A DNA stretch of 64,000 nucleotides from Methylobacterium crusticola (GTDB lineage: Bacteria > Pseudomonadota > Alphaproteobacteria > Rhizobiales > Beijerinckiaceae). A model generated the notes under the pieces. The model searched no databases, was not told where the DNA came from, and saw nothing but the letters and a program-made list of their open reading frames with translations. Shown one piece after another: positions 42,790-51,625 of the stretch. Position 1 is the stretch's first letter. Each line of letters opens with the position of its first letter. The stretch covers positions 1-64,000 of the forward strand of contig NZ_QOWC01000004.1 in assembly GCF_003574465.1 (NCBI RefSeq), in the 5' to 3' direction. A program made the position numbers and the translations under genes.

Positions 42790-44382
42790 ATGGACGCGGG
42801 CGATCCAGCCTGGTGGCAGACGGGCGTCATCTACCAGATCTACCCGCGCTCGTTCCAGGACTCGAACGGGGACGGGATCGGCGACCTGCCGGGCATCCTC
42901 GCGCGGCTCGATCATCTCGTCGCGCTCGGCGTCGAGGCGGTCTGGATCTCGCCGATCTACCCGTCGCCCATGGCGGATTTCGGCTACGACGTCTCCGACT
43001 ACCGGGGCGTCGACCCGCGTTTCGGCACCCTGGACGATCTCGACCGCCTGATCGCGGCCGCCCACGCGCGGGGCCTGCGGATCATCCTCGACTACGTCCC
43101 GAACCACAGCTCGGACCGGCACCCCTGGTTCGTCGAGAGCCGGTCCAGCCGCAGCAGCCCGAAGCGGGACTGGTACGTCTGGCGCGACCCGGGGCCCGGC
43201 GGCGGGCCGCCCAGCAACTGGCTGAGCGAGTTCGGCGGGCCCGCCTGGACCTTCGACGAGCCCACCGGGCAGTACTACTACCACGCCTACCTGAGGGAGC
43301 AGCCCGACCTGAACTGGCGGCATCCGGAGGTGCGCGACGCCATGCTGGACGTGCTGCGCTTCTGGTTCGACCGCGGCGTGGACGGCATGCGCGTCGACGC
43401 CATCCACCACCTGATCGAGGACGAGGCGCTGCGGGACAACCCGCCCGATCCGGCCTGGCGCACCGGCCAGTCGCCGGCCCGCGCCGTCATCCGCGCCCAC
43501 ACCATGGACCAGCCCGAGGTGCACGACGCGATCGCCGCGATGCGGCGCGTGGCCGACGCCTACGACGGCCGCGTGCTGATCGGGGAGGCGTACCTGCCCA
43601 TCGACCGGCTGATGGCCTATTACGGCAGGGATCTCTCCGGCTTCCACCTGCCGTTCAACTTCCACCTGCTCTCGACGCCCTGGACGCCCGCCGCCATCGC
43701 GGCCTTGGTGCGAGCCTACGAGGCCGCGCTGCCTCCCGGCGGCTGGCCGAACTGGGTGCTGGGGAACCACGATCGCTCCCGCCTCGTCAGTCGCCTCGGC
43801 GCCGAGCAGGCGCGCGTCGCCGCGATGCTGCTGCTGACGCTGCGCGGGACGCCCACCCTCTACCAGGGCGAGGAGATCGGCATGCGCGACGTGCCGATCC
43901 CGCCGGACCGCGTGCAGGATCCCTGGGAGCGGAACGTGCCCGGTCTCGGGCTCGGCCGGGACCCGGTGCGGACCCCGATGCCGTGGGCTCCGGGCCCGGG
44001 CGGCGGCTTCACCGAGGGCGAGCCGTGGCTGCCGCTCGGGCCCGCGGATCCGGGCCTGACCGTCGCGGCCCAGGCGGCGGATCCGGGCTCGCTGCTCTCC
44101 CTCTACCGCGCGCTCCTGCGCCTGCGCCGCGGCGAGCCCGCCCTGTCGGCGGGGGCCGTCGCGATCGTGGAGGCGGACGAGGCGGTCCTCGCCTACGAGC
44201 GCACGCACGCCGGGCGGCGCCTGCTCGTCGCCCTGAACTTCAGCGCCCGGACCGCGACGCCCCCCCTCACGCGGGCGGGGCGGCTCCTGCTCTCGAGCCG
44301 TACGGAGGCGAACGGCGCGGGCGCGGAGGGGCCGGGACTCGCGCTCGCGCCCCACGAGGGGGTGGTGGTGGCGATCGGATGA
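42790..44382 (+). CDS. GH13 alpha-glucosidase / oligo-1,6-glucosidase-like enzyme
   Basis: A 530-residue alpha-amylase-family enzyme. Conserved regions appear in order: WWQTGVIYQIYPRSFQDSNG at the N-terminus, DYVPNHSSDRHPWF (region I), GMRVDAIHHL with the Asp nucleophile (region II), VLIGEAYLP with the acid Glu (region III) and LGNHDRSRL with the third Asp (region IV). A C-terminal beta domain follows. ATG 42778 is four codons upstream and possible; 42790 follows GCGAGG. It cleaves alpha-glucosides such as isomaltose, trehalulose or sucrose-like sugars in the cytoplasm; specificity cannot be read. Confidence 0.92.
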   Translation: MDAGDPAWWQTGVIYQIYPRSFQDSNGDGIGDLPGILARLDHLVALGVEAVWISPIYPSPMADFGYDVSDYRGVDPRFGTLDDLDRLIAAAHARGLRIILDYVPNHSSDRHPWFVESRSSRSSPKRDWYVWRDPGPGGGPPSNWLSEFGGPAWTFDEPTGQYYYHAYLREQPDLNWRHPEVRDAMLDVLRFWFDRGVDGMRVDAIHHLIEDEALRDNPPDPAWRTGQSPARAVIRAHTMDQPEVHDAIAAMRRVADAYDGRVLIGEAYLPIDRLMAYYGRDLSGFHLPFNFHLLSTPWTPAAIAALVRAYEAALPPGGWPNWVLGNHDRSRLVSRLGAEQARVAAMLLLTLRGTPTLYQGEEIGMRDVPIPPDRVQDPWERNVPGLGLGRDPVRTPMPWAPGPGGGFTEGEPWLPLGPADPGLTVAAQAADPGSLLSLYRALLRLRRGEPALSAGAVAIVEADEAVLAYERTHAGRRLLVALNFSARTATPPLTRAGRLLLSSRTEANGAGAEGPGLALAPHEGVVVAIG

Positions 44383-44443
44383 CCGCACGGGTGCAGCCGA
44401 TGCGGCCCGCGCGCGCGGCGCCGCGCTCCGGAGACGAGGTCCC

Positions 44444-45052
44444 GTGACGGGCACGATCCTGATCACGGGCGCCGCCGGCCGCATGGGCCGCACGCTGCGG
44501 GAGCACTGGCGCGAGCGCGCCGTGATCGGGCTCGACCGCCACGGCGCCGAGCGCATCGTCGATCTCCTGCACGGACCCGAGGCCTGCGGGCCGGCCTTCG
44601 CGGGGGCCGAGACCGTGGTGCACCTGGCGGCCGATCCGGATCCCGGCTCGCCGTTCGAGCGCGGCGGCCACGACAACACCGTGGCGACCCTGACGGTCGT
44701 GGGCGCCTGCCTGCGGGCCGGCGTGCGGCGGCTGATCTTCGCGAGCTCGATCTGGGCCGACGCGCCGGCCTGGGGCCTGTCGGACCGCATGACCTGGTAC
44801 GCGGCCTCGAAGCTCGCCGGAGAGGCCCTGGTGCGGGCCTTCGCCGATCAGACGGGCCATCCCGCCGTGTGCCTGCGCCCCGGCTACTTCGATCCGCAGG
44901 CCGGACGCGCGGACGACGCCAACGAGGCGGTGCGGGTCGACCGCGCCTCGCTCTGCCGCCACTTCGACGAGGCCCTGGCCTGGCCGGGACCCGGCTGCGC
45001 GACCCGCTACGCCGTCGGGACGCTGTGCCGGCCCGCGTCGGGACCGGCCTAG
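44444..45052 (+). CDS. short NAD-dependent epimerase/dehydratase
   Basis: A 202-residue extended-SDR protein starting at GTG (GGAGACGAGG upstream). It has the cofactor motif GAAGRMG at 9-15, VVHLAADPDPGSPFERGGHD, FASSIWADAP, and the catalytic YAASKLAGE. The pattern recalls uronate dehydrogenase-type epimerases, but the protein is about 60 residues shorter, lacking much of the C-terminal substrate domain. It lies 61 bp after the glucosidase on the same strand and may share its transcript. Confidence 0.78.
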   Translation: MTGTILITGAAGRMGRTLREHWRERAVIGLDRHGAERIVDLLHGPEACGPAFAGAETVVHLAADPDPGSPFERGGHDNTVATLTVVGACLRAGVRRLIFASSIWADAPAWGLSDRMTWYAASKLAGEALVRAFADQTGHPAVCLRPGYFDPQAGRADDANEAVRVDRASLCRHFDEALAWPGPGCATRYAVGTLCRPASGPA

Positions 45053-45158
45053 GACGCTTCCCCCCCGGGGTCGACACCGGTCCGGCGCGAGGGTCGGCGA
45101 GGTCCTGGCCCTGCGGCGCGCCGATGCCTATGCTGCGCGAAACGGGAGGACATCGACG

Positions 45159-46430
45159 ATGCGGAACGCGAAGCGCGTGGCGTGGCTCTCACTCGCGGGC
45201 GTGCTCGGCACCGGGCTCGCCCTCGCGGCCGACGAGACGCCGGTCCAGGAGGGGTTGTCGACCGAGCGGCTGGCGCGCATCGCGCCCGTGCTGAAGCAGG
45301 AGATCGAGCAGGGCACGATCCCGGGCGCGGTGACGCTGATCGCCCGCAACGGCAAGATCGTGCATTTCGAGGCCCACGGCTTCCTCGACTCGGCCAGGAC
45401 GAAGCCGATGACCCGCGACGCCGTGTTCCGCGGCTTCTCCATGACGAAGCCGTTCGTGGCCGTGGCCGCGGTCGCCCTCATGGAGCAGGGCAGGCTCAGC
45501 CTGCGCGACCCGCTCGCGCAGTACTTCCCCGAGTTCAAGGAGATGAAGGTCTACGCCGAGGTGCGCGACGAGCGCGGGCGCACGAGCCGCGTCGCCGTCC
45601 CGGCCAAGCGACCGATCCTGGTCTGGGACCTGTTCCGCCACACCGCGGGCTTCACCTACTCGGGCACGGCGCCCTTCCCGGAGATGAAGGAGGCCTACGA
45701 GAAGGCCGACGTCGAGAGCCTCAACACGGACGTCTCGAACGAGGAGTTCATCAAGCGCCTCGCCGCGATCCCCCTCGCGTACGAGCCCGGCACGCGCTGG
45801 GAATACTCGGTGGCGACCGACGTGCTCGGCCTCGTGGTCGAGAAGGTCGCGGGCCGGCGCCTCGACGTCCACCTGGCCGAGACCCTGTTCAAGCCCCTCG
45901 GCATGAACGAGACGAGCTTCCAGCTGCGGCCGGACCAGGCCTCCCGCTTCGCTGACGCGTACGACGCCGACCCGCTCAAGGCCGATCTCTGGCGGCTGGC
46001 CCGCAGCGAGCAGGACCCCGGCAGGCGCTACGTCCACGGCGGCGCAGGCGCGGTGATCGGCGCCAGGGACTATTTCCGCTTCGCCCAGATGGTCGCGAAC
46101 GGCGGGGAGCTCGACGGGGTGCGCATCCTGTCCCGGGAATCCGTGGCGTTCATGCTGTCCAACCACATCCAGGGCCTGGAGGGCTCGCCGTCCCCGACCA
46201 CGGGCCCGGGCTACGGCTTCGGCCTCGGCTGGGGCGTCAGGCTCGACGAGGGCGGCGCGTGGATCCCGGGCTCGAAGGGCGACGCCATGTGGGCCGGGGC
46301 CGGCGGCACGAGCTTCACGGTGGACCGTGCCGAGCGGATCGTGGGCGTCTTCCTCGCGGCCGGACCCAGCACCCGCCAGAAGACGCGGTTCCTGTTCAAG
46401 AACCTGCTGTACGGCGCGCTGGTCGAGTAG
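45159..46430 (+). CDS. exported class C beta-lactamase-fold serine hydrolase
   Basis: A 423-residue protein with a signal peptide (RVAWLSLAGVLGTGLALAAD). The beta-lactamase family (AmpC/esterase) fold is shown by the SxxK motif in FRGFSMTKPFVAVAAVAL, a YSV motif in RWEYSVATDVLGLVVEKVAG, and GGTSF in place of KTG near residue 385. These enzymes include esterases, D-aminopeptidases and penicillin-binding-like proteins. The altered YxN and KTG elements argue for an esterase rather than a lactamase. Single gene; substrate unknown. Confidence 0.87.
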   Translation: MRNAKRVAWLSLAGVLGTGLALAADETPVQEGLSTERLARIAPVLKQEIEQGTIPGAVTLIARNGKIVHFEAHGFLDSARTKPMTRDAVFRGFSMTKPFVAVAAVALMEQGRLSLRDPLAQYFPEFKEMKVYAEVRDERGRTSRVAVPAKRPILVWDLFRHTAGFTYSGTAPFPEMKEAYEKADVESLNTDVSNEEFIKRLAAIPLAYEPGTRWEYSVATDVLGLVVEKVAGRRLDVHLAETLFKPLGMNETSFQLRPDQASRFADAYDADPLKADLWRLARSEQDPGRRYVHGGAGAVIGARDYFRFAQMVANGGELDGVRILSRESVAFMLSNHIQGLEGSPSPTTGPGYGFGLGWGVRLDEGGAWIPGSKGDAMWAGAGGTSFTVDRAERIVGVFLAAGPSTRQKTRFLFKNLLYGALVE

Positions 46431-46548
46431 CGCGCCGCCCCGCGGCGGACGCGGCCGCGCCGGCGGTGCGGGCAGGCGGCCTAGCCATCCGGGCAGGCGG
46501 CGCGACGGCCGCGCGATCCCCACATCGCGGCCCGACAGCGAGGCCGCC

Positions 46549-47529
46549 ATGTCCGACACCACCCGCGACGACGCCCGACACGCCCATCCCGGCTCGACCG
46601 CGCCGGAATCCCCCCTCGACGCCTACTCGCGCGTGGTCGCGCAGGCCGCCGACCTCGTCGGGCCCGCCGTGGTCCGGGTCGAGACCCGCGCGGGAGGGCG
46701 CCGGGGCGGCTTCGGCTCGGGCGTTGTCATCGCGGGCGACGGGTTGATCCTGACCAACAGCCACGTCGTCTCGGGCGCCCGTCGCGTGCGCGTCGCCCTG
46801 ACCGACGGGACCGACACCGAGGCCCAGGTCCTGGGGGACGACCTCGACACCGACCTCGCCCTGCTGCGCGCGGCCCTGCCGGGGGGGGGGCGCGCGGCGG
46901 CGCTCGGCGATTCGAAGTCGCTGCGCCGCGGCCACCTCGTCGTGGCGATCGGGAACCCGCTCGGGTTCGAATCGACGGTCACGGCCGGGGTCGTCTCGGC
47001 GCTCGGCCGGTCCCTGCGGGGCCGCAACGGGCGGCTGATCGAGGACGTGATCCAGACCGACGCGGCGCTGAACCCCGGCAATTCCGGCGGACCCCTGGTC
47101 TCGGCCTCCGGCGAGGTCGTGGGGATCAACACGGCGATGATCGGGGGCGCGCAGGTGCTGTGCTTCGCCGTCTCCAGCAACACGGCCCGGTTCGTGATCG
47201 GGGCGTTCCTCACGCACGGGCGGGTCCGCCGCGCCCATCTCGGGATCACCGCCCAGACCATGCCGCTGCCGCGCCGCCTGGCCGTCGCCGCCGGCGCGGG
47301 GCCGCGCGCGGTCCGGATCGGCGAGGTCGAGCCGGGCGGCCCGGCCGCGCTCGGCGGCCTGAGGGTCGGGGACATCATCGTCGCCCTCGACGGCCACGCG
47401 GTCGACGGGGCCGACGACCTGATCCGGCTCCTCGACGCCGGCCGCGTCGACCGCCCGGTGGCGCTGGCGATCCTGCGCGACGGCCGCGTCGACCGGCGCG
47501 CCGTCACGCCCCGCGAGCGGAAGCCGTAG
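46549..47529 (+). CDS. HtrA/DegP-type S1C serine protease with PDZ domain
   Basis: A 326-residue protein. The trypsin-like domain (30-220) keeps the catalytic triad: His in LTNSHVVSGARRV, Asp in DLDTDLALLRA, and Ser in NPGNSGGPLVSASGEVVGIN. A single PDZ domain follows (VEPGGPAALGGLRVGDIIVA). I see no signal peptide, so a cytoplasmic or non-classically located protease is likely. A run of ten G (46881-46890) encodes P-G-G-G in frame; slippage there would truncate the protein before the catalytic Ser. Single gene. Confidence 0.9.
   Translation: MSDTTRDDARHAHPGSTAPESPLDAYSRVVAQAADLVGPAVVRVETRAGGRRGGFGSGVVIAGDGLILTNSHVVSGARRVRVALTDGTDTEAQVLGDDLDTDLALLRAALPGGGRAAALGDSKSLRRGHLVVAIGNPLGFESTVTAGVVSALGRSLRGRNGRLIEDVIQTDAALNPGNSGGPLVSASGEVVGINTAMIGGAQVLCFAVSSNTARFVIGAFLTHGRVRRAHLGITAQTMPLPRRLAVAAGAGPRAVRIGEVEPGGPAALGGLRVGDIIVALDGHAVDGADDLIRLLDAGRVDRPVALAILRDGRVDRRAVTPRERKP
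46881..46890 (+). repeat. G10 homopolymer inside the protease gene
   Basis: Ten consecutive G in frame within the HtrA-like coding sequence. Such tracts are prone to slipped-strand errors. Confidence 0.9.
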
Positions 47530-47916
47530 CCGGGCCCGCCGGGGGAGGGCGACGGGAAGCGGGTGCGCCGCGGCCCGGCCGCCCACAGCCGCACCCCCGG
47601 GACCGGGGCGTGCCGCCGCCCCGTCCGACCAGCTGATGGCTGCGCCCGCTCCGGGGCAACACGGTGATGGCCCGCCGGCCTCCACCGGGCGGCCGGCACG
47701 ACGGCGACGGCGCATGTCCACGGCGGGCCGGGCGGCGCCCGCCCGCAAGACGCCCGCGAGGGCGCGGCGGCCCCACGCGCCCCAGGGACGGCCGGACGTT
47801 CCCCGGCGCACGGCCACGCGCGCGGATTCCTCAGTATAGGCCGTCATACATACGTATAACTTGGCCATAACACCAACCGAGAGCATGGTCGTCTTCGCCG
47901 GAGAGGAGGGTCACTC
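47530..47916. other. intergenic region upstream of the molybdoenzyme-bd oxidase operon
   Basis: About 385 bp. The left part is GC-rich without a gene. Between 47830 and 47875 the DNA is AT-richer and holds the octamer palindrome ATACGTAT (47850-47857), flanked by GGCC on both sides (47839-47842, 47863-47866). This is a plausible promoter/operator area for the operon starting at 47917. Confidence 0.5.
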
Positions 47917-50202
47917 GTGTCGAAGCCCCATATACGACCCTACACAAGTCCGGCCGGCGGTTGGGGGGCACTCGAGGCAACCGGGAAGGCTCTGGTCGAG
48001 CAGGGCATCCCGGCGGCCGGCGCCGCGACGCTGCTGCGCATGAACCAGCCCGAGGGCTTCGATTGTCCCGGCTGCGCCTGGCCCGATCCGAAGCACACCA
48101 GCTCCTTCGAGTTCTGCGAGAACGGCGCCAAGGCCGTGGCCTGGGAGGCGACGGCCAAGCGCTGCACGCCCGAGCGCCTCGCCGGGCTCACGGTCGCCGC
48201 GCTCGAGACCTGGAGCGACTACGACCTGGAGATGCTCGGGCGGCTCACCCACCCGCTCGCCTACGACGAGGCCAGCGACACCTACCGGCCCGTCGCCTGG
48301 GACGAGGCGTTCCGGCGGATCGCGGCGGTCCTCGACGGCCTCGACAGCCCCGACCAGGTCGAGTTCTACACCTCGGGCCGGGCCTCGAACGAGGCCGCCT
48401 TCCTGTTCCAGCTCTTCGCGCGCGCGTTCGGGACCAACAACTTCCCGGACTGCTCGAACATGTGCCACGAGGCGACGAGCGTCGGCCTGCCGCAGAGCAT
48501 CGGCGTCGGCAAGGGTACGGTCCTGCTGGAGGATTTCGACGCCGCGGACGCGATCCTGATCTTCGGCCAGAACCCGGGCACCAACAGTCCGCGCATGATG
48601 ACGTCGCTGCGCGACGCGTCCCGGCGGGGTGCCGCGATCCTGAGCTTCAACCCGCTGCGCGAGCGCGCCCTGGAGCGCTTCCAGGCGCCGCAGAACCCGA
48701 TCGAGATGGCGTCGCTGACATCCACGCCGATCTCGTCGCAGATCTACCAGGTCCGGGTCGGCGGCGACGCCGCCGCCCTCAAGGGCCTCCTGAAGGCCTG
48801 CATCGAGCGCGACGATGCCGCCGCCGCCGCCGACGCGGCGCGCCTCCTCGACGTGAACTTCATCGCCGGGCACACGACCGGCTTCGAGGCGCTGGCCGCC
48901 GACCTGCGCGCCACGCCCTGGCCGGCGATCGAGCGCGCGTCGGGGCTGACGCGGGCGGAGCTGGACGCCGCCGCGGGCACCTACCTGCGGGCCGACAAGG
49001 CCATTCTCGTCTACGGCATGGGCCTGGTCCAGCACCGGCGCGGGACCGAGAACGTCCGGCTCCTGACCAATCTCGCGCTCCTGCGCGGCAATATCGGGCG
49101 CCCCGGGGCCGGGATCTGCCCGGTCCGCGGCCACTCGAACGTCCAGGGCAACCGCACGGTCGGCATCACCGAGAAGCCCACGGACGCCTTCCTCGACCGG
49201 CTGCGCGACACCTTCGGGTTCGAGCCCCCGCGCCGCCACGGGCACGACGTCGTGGCCGCCATCGAGGCGATGCGGAGCGGGCAGGCCCGGGCCTTCGTGG
49301 CGCTCGGCGGCAACTTCGTGGCCGCGGCCCCCGACACGGAGGCGACGCGCCGGGCCATGCGCGGCCTCGCCCTGACGGTCGCGATCTCGACCAAGCTCAA
49401 CCGGGGCCACCTCGTCCACGGCCGGCAGGCCTTCATCCTACCCTGCCTCGCCCGCAGCGAGGTCGACCGGCAGGAGACCGGGCCGCAATCGATCACGGTC
49501 GAGGATTCGATGTCGATGGTCCACGCCTCAGCCGGCCGCAACGCCCCCGCGTCGGCGCACCTGCGCAGCGAGACCGCGATCGTGGCCGGCCTCGCGCGGG
49601 CGACGCTCGGGCCCGCGTCCACGATCCCGTGGGAGCACCTGACGGCGGATTACGACCGCATCCGCACCGCCATCGAGGCGGTGTTCCCGATCTTCCAGGG
49701 CTACAACGCCCGCATCCGCGTCCGCGGCGGCTTCCACCTGACCTCCCTGGCGCGGGAGCGCATCTGGGCCACGCCCTCCGGGAAGGCGGAGTTCGCCGTC
49801 TACGAGGGCCTGGAGGAGGATCCCCACCAGGACGACCCGGAGGCGCTGTGGCTGACCACCCTGCGCAGCCACGACCAGTACAATACGACGCTCTACAGCC
49901 TGTCGGACCGCTACCGCGGCGTGTTCGGGCAGCGCATGGTGGTGTTCCTCAACGAGGCCGAGATGGGCCGGCGCGGCCTTCGGGCGGGCGACGCGGTCGC
50001 CCTCGAGACCCTCTCGACCGACGGCGTCTCCCGCGTCGTCGAGGGCTTCAAGGTCGTGCCCTACCGCCTGCCCGACGGGTGCTGCGGGGCCTACTACCCC
50101 GAGGCCAACCCGCTGGTGCCGCTCTACGCGCGGGACCCGCAGAGCGGCACGCCCTCCTACAAGGCCGTCCCGGTCCGCATCCGCGCAGGCCGGGGGATGT
50201 GA
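47917..50202 (+). CDS. FdhF/YdeP-type molybdopterin oxidoreductase
   Basis: A 761-residue oxidoreductase of the YdeP group. The N-terminal FDCPGCAWPDP and FEFCENGAK provide Cys for an Fe-S cluster. The molybdopterin domains include VEFYTSGRASNEAAFLFQLF, FPDCSNMCHEATSVGLPQSI, and the guanine-dinucleotide-binding C-terminal fold with ATPSGKAEFAVYE and SHDQYNTTLYSLSDRYRG. YdeP proteins are soluble, need molybdenum cofactor and are linked to acid or formate metabolism, but their reaction is unclear. GTG start with GAGAGGAGG upstream. It is 2 bp from cydA, so it shares the transcript with bd oxidase. Confidence 0.9.
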   Translation: MSKPHIRPYTSPAGGWGALEATGKALVEQGIPAAGAATLLRMNQPEGFDCPGCAWPDPKHTSSFEFCENGAKAVAWEATAKRCTPERLAGLTVAALETWSDYDLEMLGRLTHPLAYDEASDTYRPVAWDEAFRRIAAVLDGLDSPDQVEFYTSGRASNEAAFLFQLFARAFGTNNFPDCSNMCHEATSVGLPQSIGVGKGTVLLEDFDAADAILIFGQNPGTNSPRMMTSLRDASRRGAAILSFNPLRERALERFQAPQNPIEMASLTSTPISSQIYQVRVGGDAAALKGLLKACIERDDAAAAADAARLLDVNFIAGHTTGFEALAADLRATPWPAIERASGLTRAELDAAAGTYLRADKAILVYGMGLVQHRRGTENVRLLTNLALLRGNIGRPGAGICPVRGHSNVQGNRTVGITEKPTDAFLDRLRDTFGFEPPRRHGHDVVAAIEAMRSGQARAFVALGGNFVAAAPDTEATRRAMRGLALTVAISTKLNRGHLVHGRQAFILPCLARSEVDRQETGPQSITVEDSMSMVHASAGRNAPASAHLRSETAIVAGLARATLGPASTIPWEHLTADYDRIRTAIEAVFPIFQGYNARIRVRGGFHLTSLARERIWATPSGKAEFAVYEGLEEDPHQDDPEALWLTTLRSHDQYNTTLYSLSDRYRGVFGQRMVVFLNEAEMGRRGLRAGDAVALETLSTDGVSRVVEGFKVVPYRLPDGCCGAYYPEANPLVPLYARDPQSGTPSYKAVPVRIRAGRGM

Positions 50203-50204
50203 CG

Positions 50205-51623
50205 ATGGACGCCCTCCTGCTCTCGCGCATCCAGTTCGCCTTCACGGTCGCCTTCCACATCCTGTGGCCGGCCTTCACGATCGGCATCGCGTCCTTCGTG
50301 GCGTTCCTGAGCGTCCTCACCTGGCGCACCGACGATCCGGTCTACCGGGCGCTGATGCGCTTCTGGATCCGGATCTTCGCGCTCGGCTTCGGCATGGGGG
50401 TGATCACCGGGATCGTGCTCGGCTACCAGATCGGCACCAACTGGAGCGGCTTCTCGCGCTCGGTCAGCAACGTGCTGGGCCCGTTCTTCCTGTACGAGGT
50501 CCTGTCGGCCTTCTTCCTCGAGGCGGGCTTCATCGGCATCGTGCTGTTCGGCGAGCGCCGGGTCGGCCCGGGCCTGCACGCCTTCGCCTGCCTCATGGTG
50601 GCGACCGGCACGCTCATCAGCGCGAGCTGGATCCTGGCCTCGAACAGCTGGATGCAGACGCCGGCCGGCTACACCGTCGACCCGGAGGGCATCTTCCGCG
50701 TCAGCGACTGGGCGCAGGCCTTCTTCAACCCGTCCTACCCGTACCGCCTGATGCACATGGTCTGCGCGAGCTACCTCACCGGCAGCTTCGTGGTGGCCGG
50801 GGTCTCAGCCTACCACCTCTGGCGCGGCACGCACGTCACGGCCTCGCGGACCGCCTTCTCGATGGCGATGTGGGCCTGCCTCGTCCTCGCGCCCCTCCAG
50901 GCGGTGCTGGGCGACGCGCACGGCCGCAACACGCTGGTGCACCAGCCGACCAAGGTCGCCGCCATGGAGGGGATCTGGGACACCGGCCGGGCCGTTCCCA
51001 GCCTGCTCTTCGCCTGGCCCGACATGGGCCAGGAGCGGAACCTCTACGAGGTCGCGCTCCCGATCAAGGGCTTCGCGAGCCTCTACCTGACGCATTCGTG
51101 GGACGGCGAGGTGCAGGGCCTCAAGGCGGTGCCCGCCGCCGACCGCCCCTACGCGCCGTTCGTGTTCTTCGCCTTCCGCATCATGGTGGGCATCGCCCTC
51201 GTGCTCATCGCCCTGGCGCTGACCGGCGCCTGGCTGCGCTGGCGCGGCCGGCTCTACGCCACCCGCTGGTTCCAGGTCGCCTGCATGGCGGGAACACCGC
51301 TCGGCTTCGTCGCCATCGTGGCGGGCTGGACCGTCACCGAGACCGGCCGGCAGCCCTTCGTGGTCTACGGGCACCTGCGCACGGCGGACGCCGTGACCGT
51401 GCAGCCGGCGGGGGCGGTGCTGTCCTCCCTCATCCTGTTCTTCGTCGTCTACAACCTGCTGCTCCTCGCGTTCTTCTGGTACGGCGCGCGGATCGCGATG
51501 CGCGGGCCAGACCCGCTGGCGGACGAGAGGCCGAACGCGGTCCGGCCCGGCCTGGAGCAGGCCGGCCCCGCGATCGTGGGCGCCGCGCCCGCCTACGCCC
51601 GCACGCTGGCCCCCGGAGAGTAG
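50205..51623 (+). CDS. cydA: cytochrome bd oxidase subunit I (cyanide-insensitive/CioA type)
   Basis: A 472-residue membrane protein. The heme-ligand His19 is in RIQFAFTVAFHILWPAFTIG. The quinol-oxidation region is the short Q-loop form (around VALPIKGFASLYLTHSWDGE), and GWTVTETGRQPF ends the catalytic core. Short Q-loop and the LRTADAVT segment mark the CIO/YthA branch rather than E. coli CydA. With subunit II it oxidises quinol and reduces oxygen without proton pumping. It begins 2 bp after the molybdoenzyme gene. Confidence 0.94.
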   Translation: MDALLLSRIQFAFTVAFHILWPAFTIGIASFVAFLSVLTWRTDDPVYRALMRFWIRIFALGFGMGVITGIVLGYQIGTNWSGFSRSVSNVLGPFFLYEVLSAFFLEAGFIGIVLFGERRVGPGLHAFACLMVATGTLISASWILASNSWMQTPAGYTVDPEGIFRVSDWAQAFFNPSYPYRLMHMVCASYLTGSFVVAGVSAYHLWRGTHVTASRTAFSMAMWACLVLAPLQAVLGDAHGRNTLVHQPTKVAAMEGIWDTGRAVPSLLFAWPDMGQERNLYEVALPIKGFASLYLTHSWDGEVQGLKAVPAADRPYAPFVFFAFRIMVGIALVLIALALTGAWLRWRGRLYATRWFQVACMAGTPLGFVAIVAGWTVTETGRQPFVVYGHLRTADAVTVQPAGAVLSSLILFFVVYNLLLLAFFWYGARIAMRGPDPLADERPNAVRPGLEQAGPAIVGAAPAYARTLAPGE

Positions 51624-51625
51624 CC

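Noticed and set aside
47850-47857. ATACGTAT palindrome upstream of the molybdoenzyme as an FNR-type box
   Set aside because: It does not contain the TTG-N8-CAA-like halves expected for FNR; noted only as an AT-rich promoter area.
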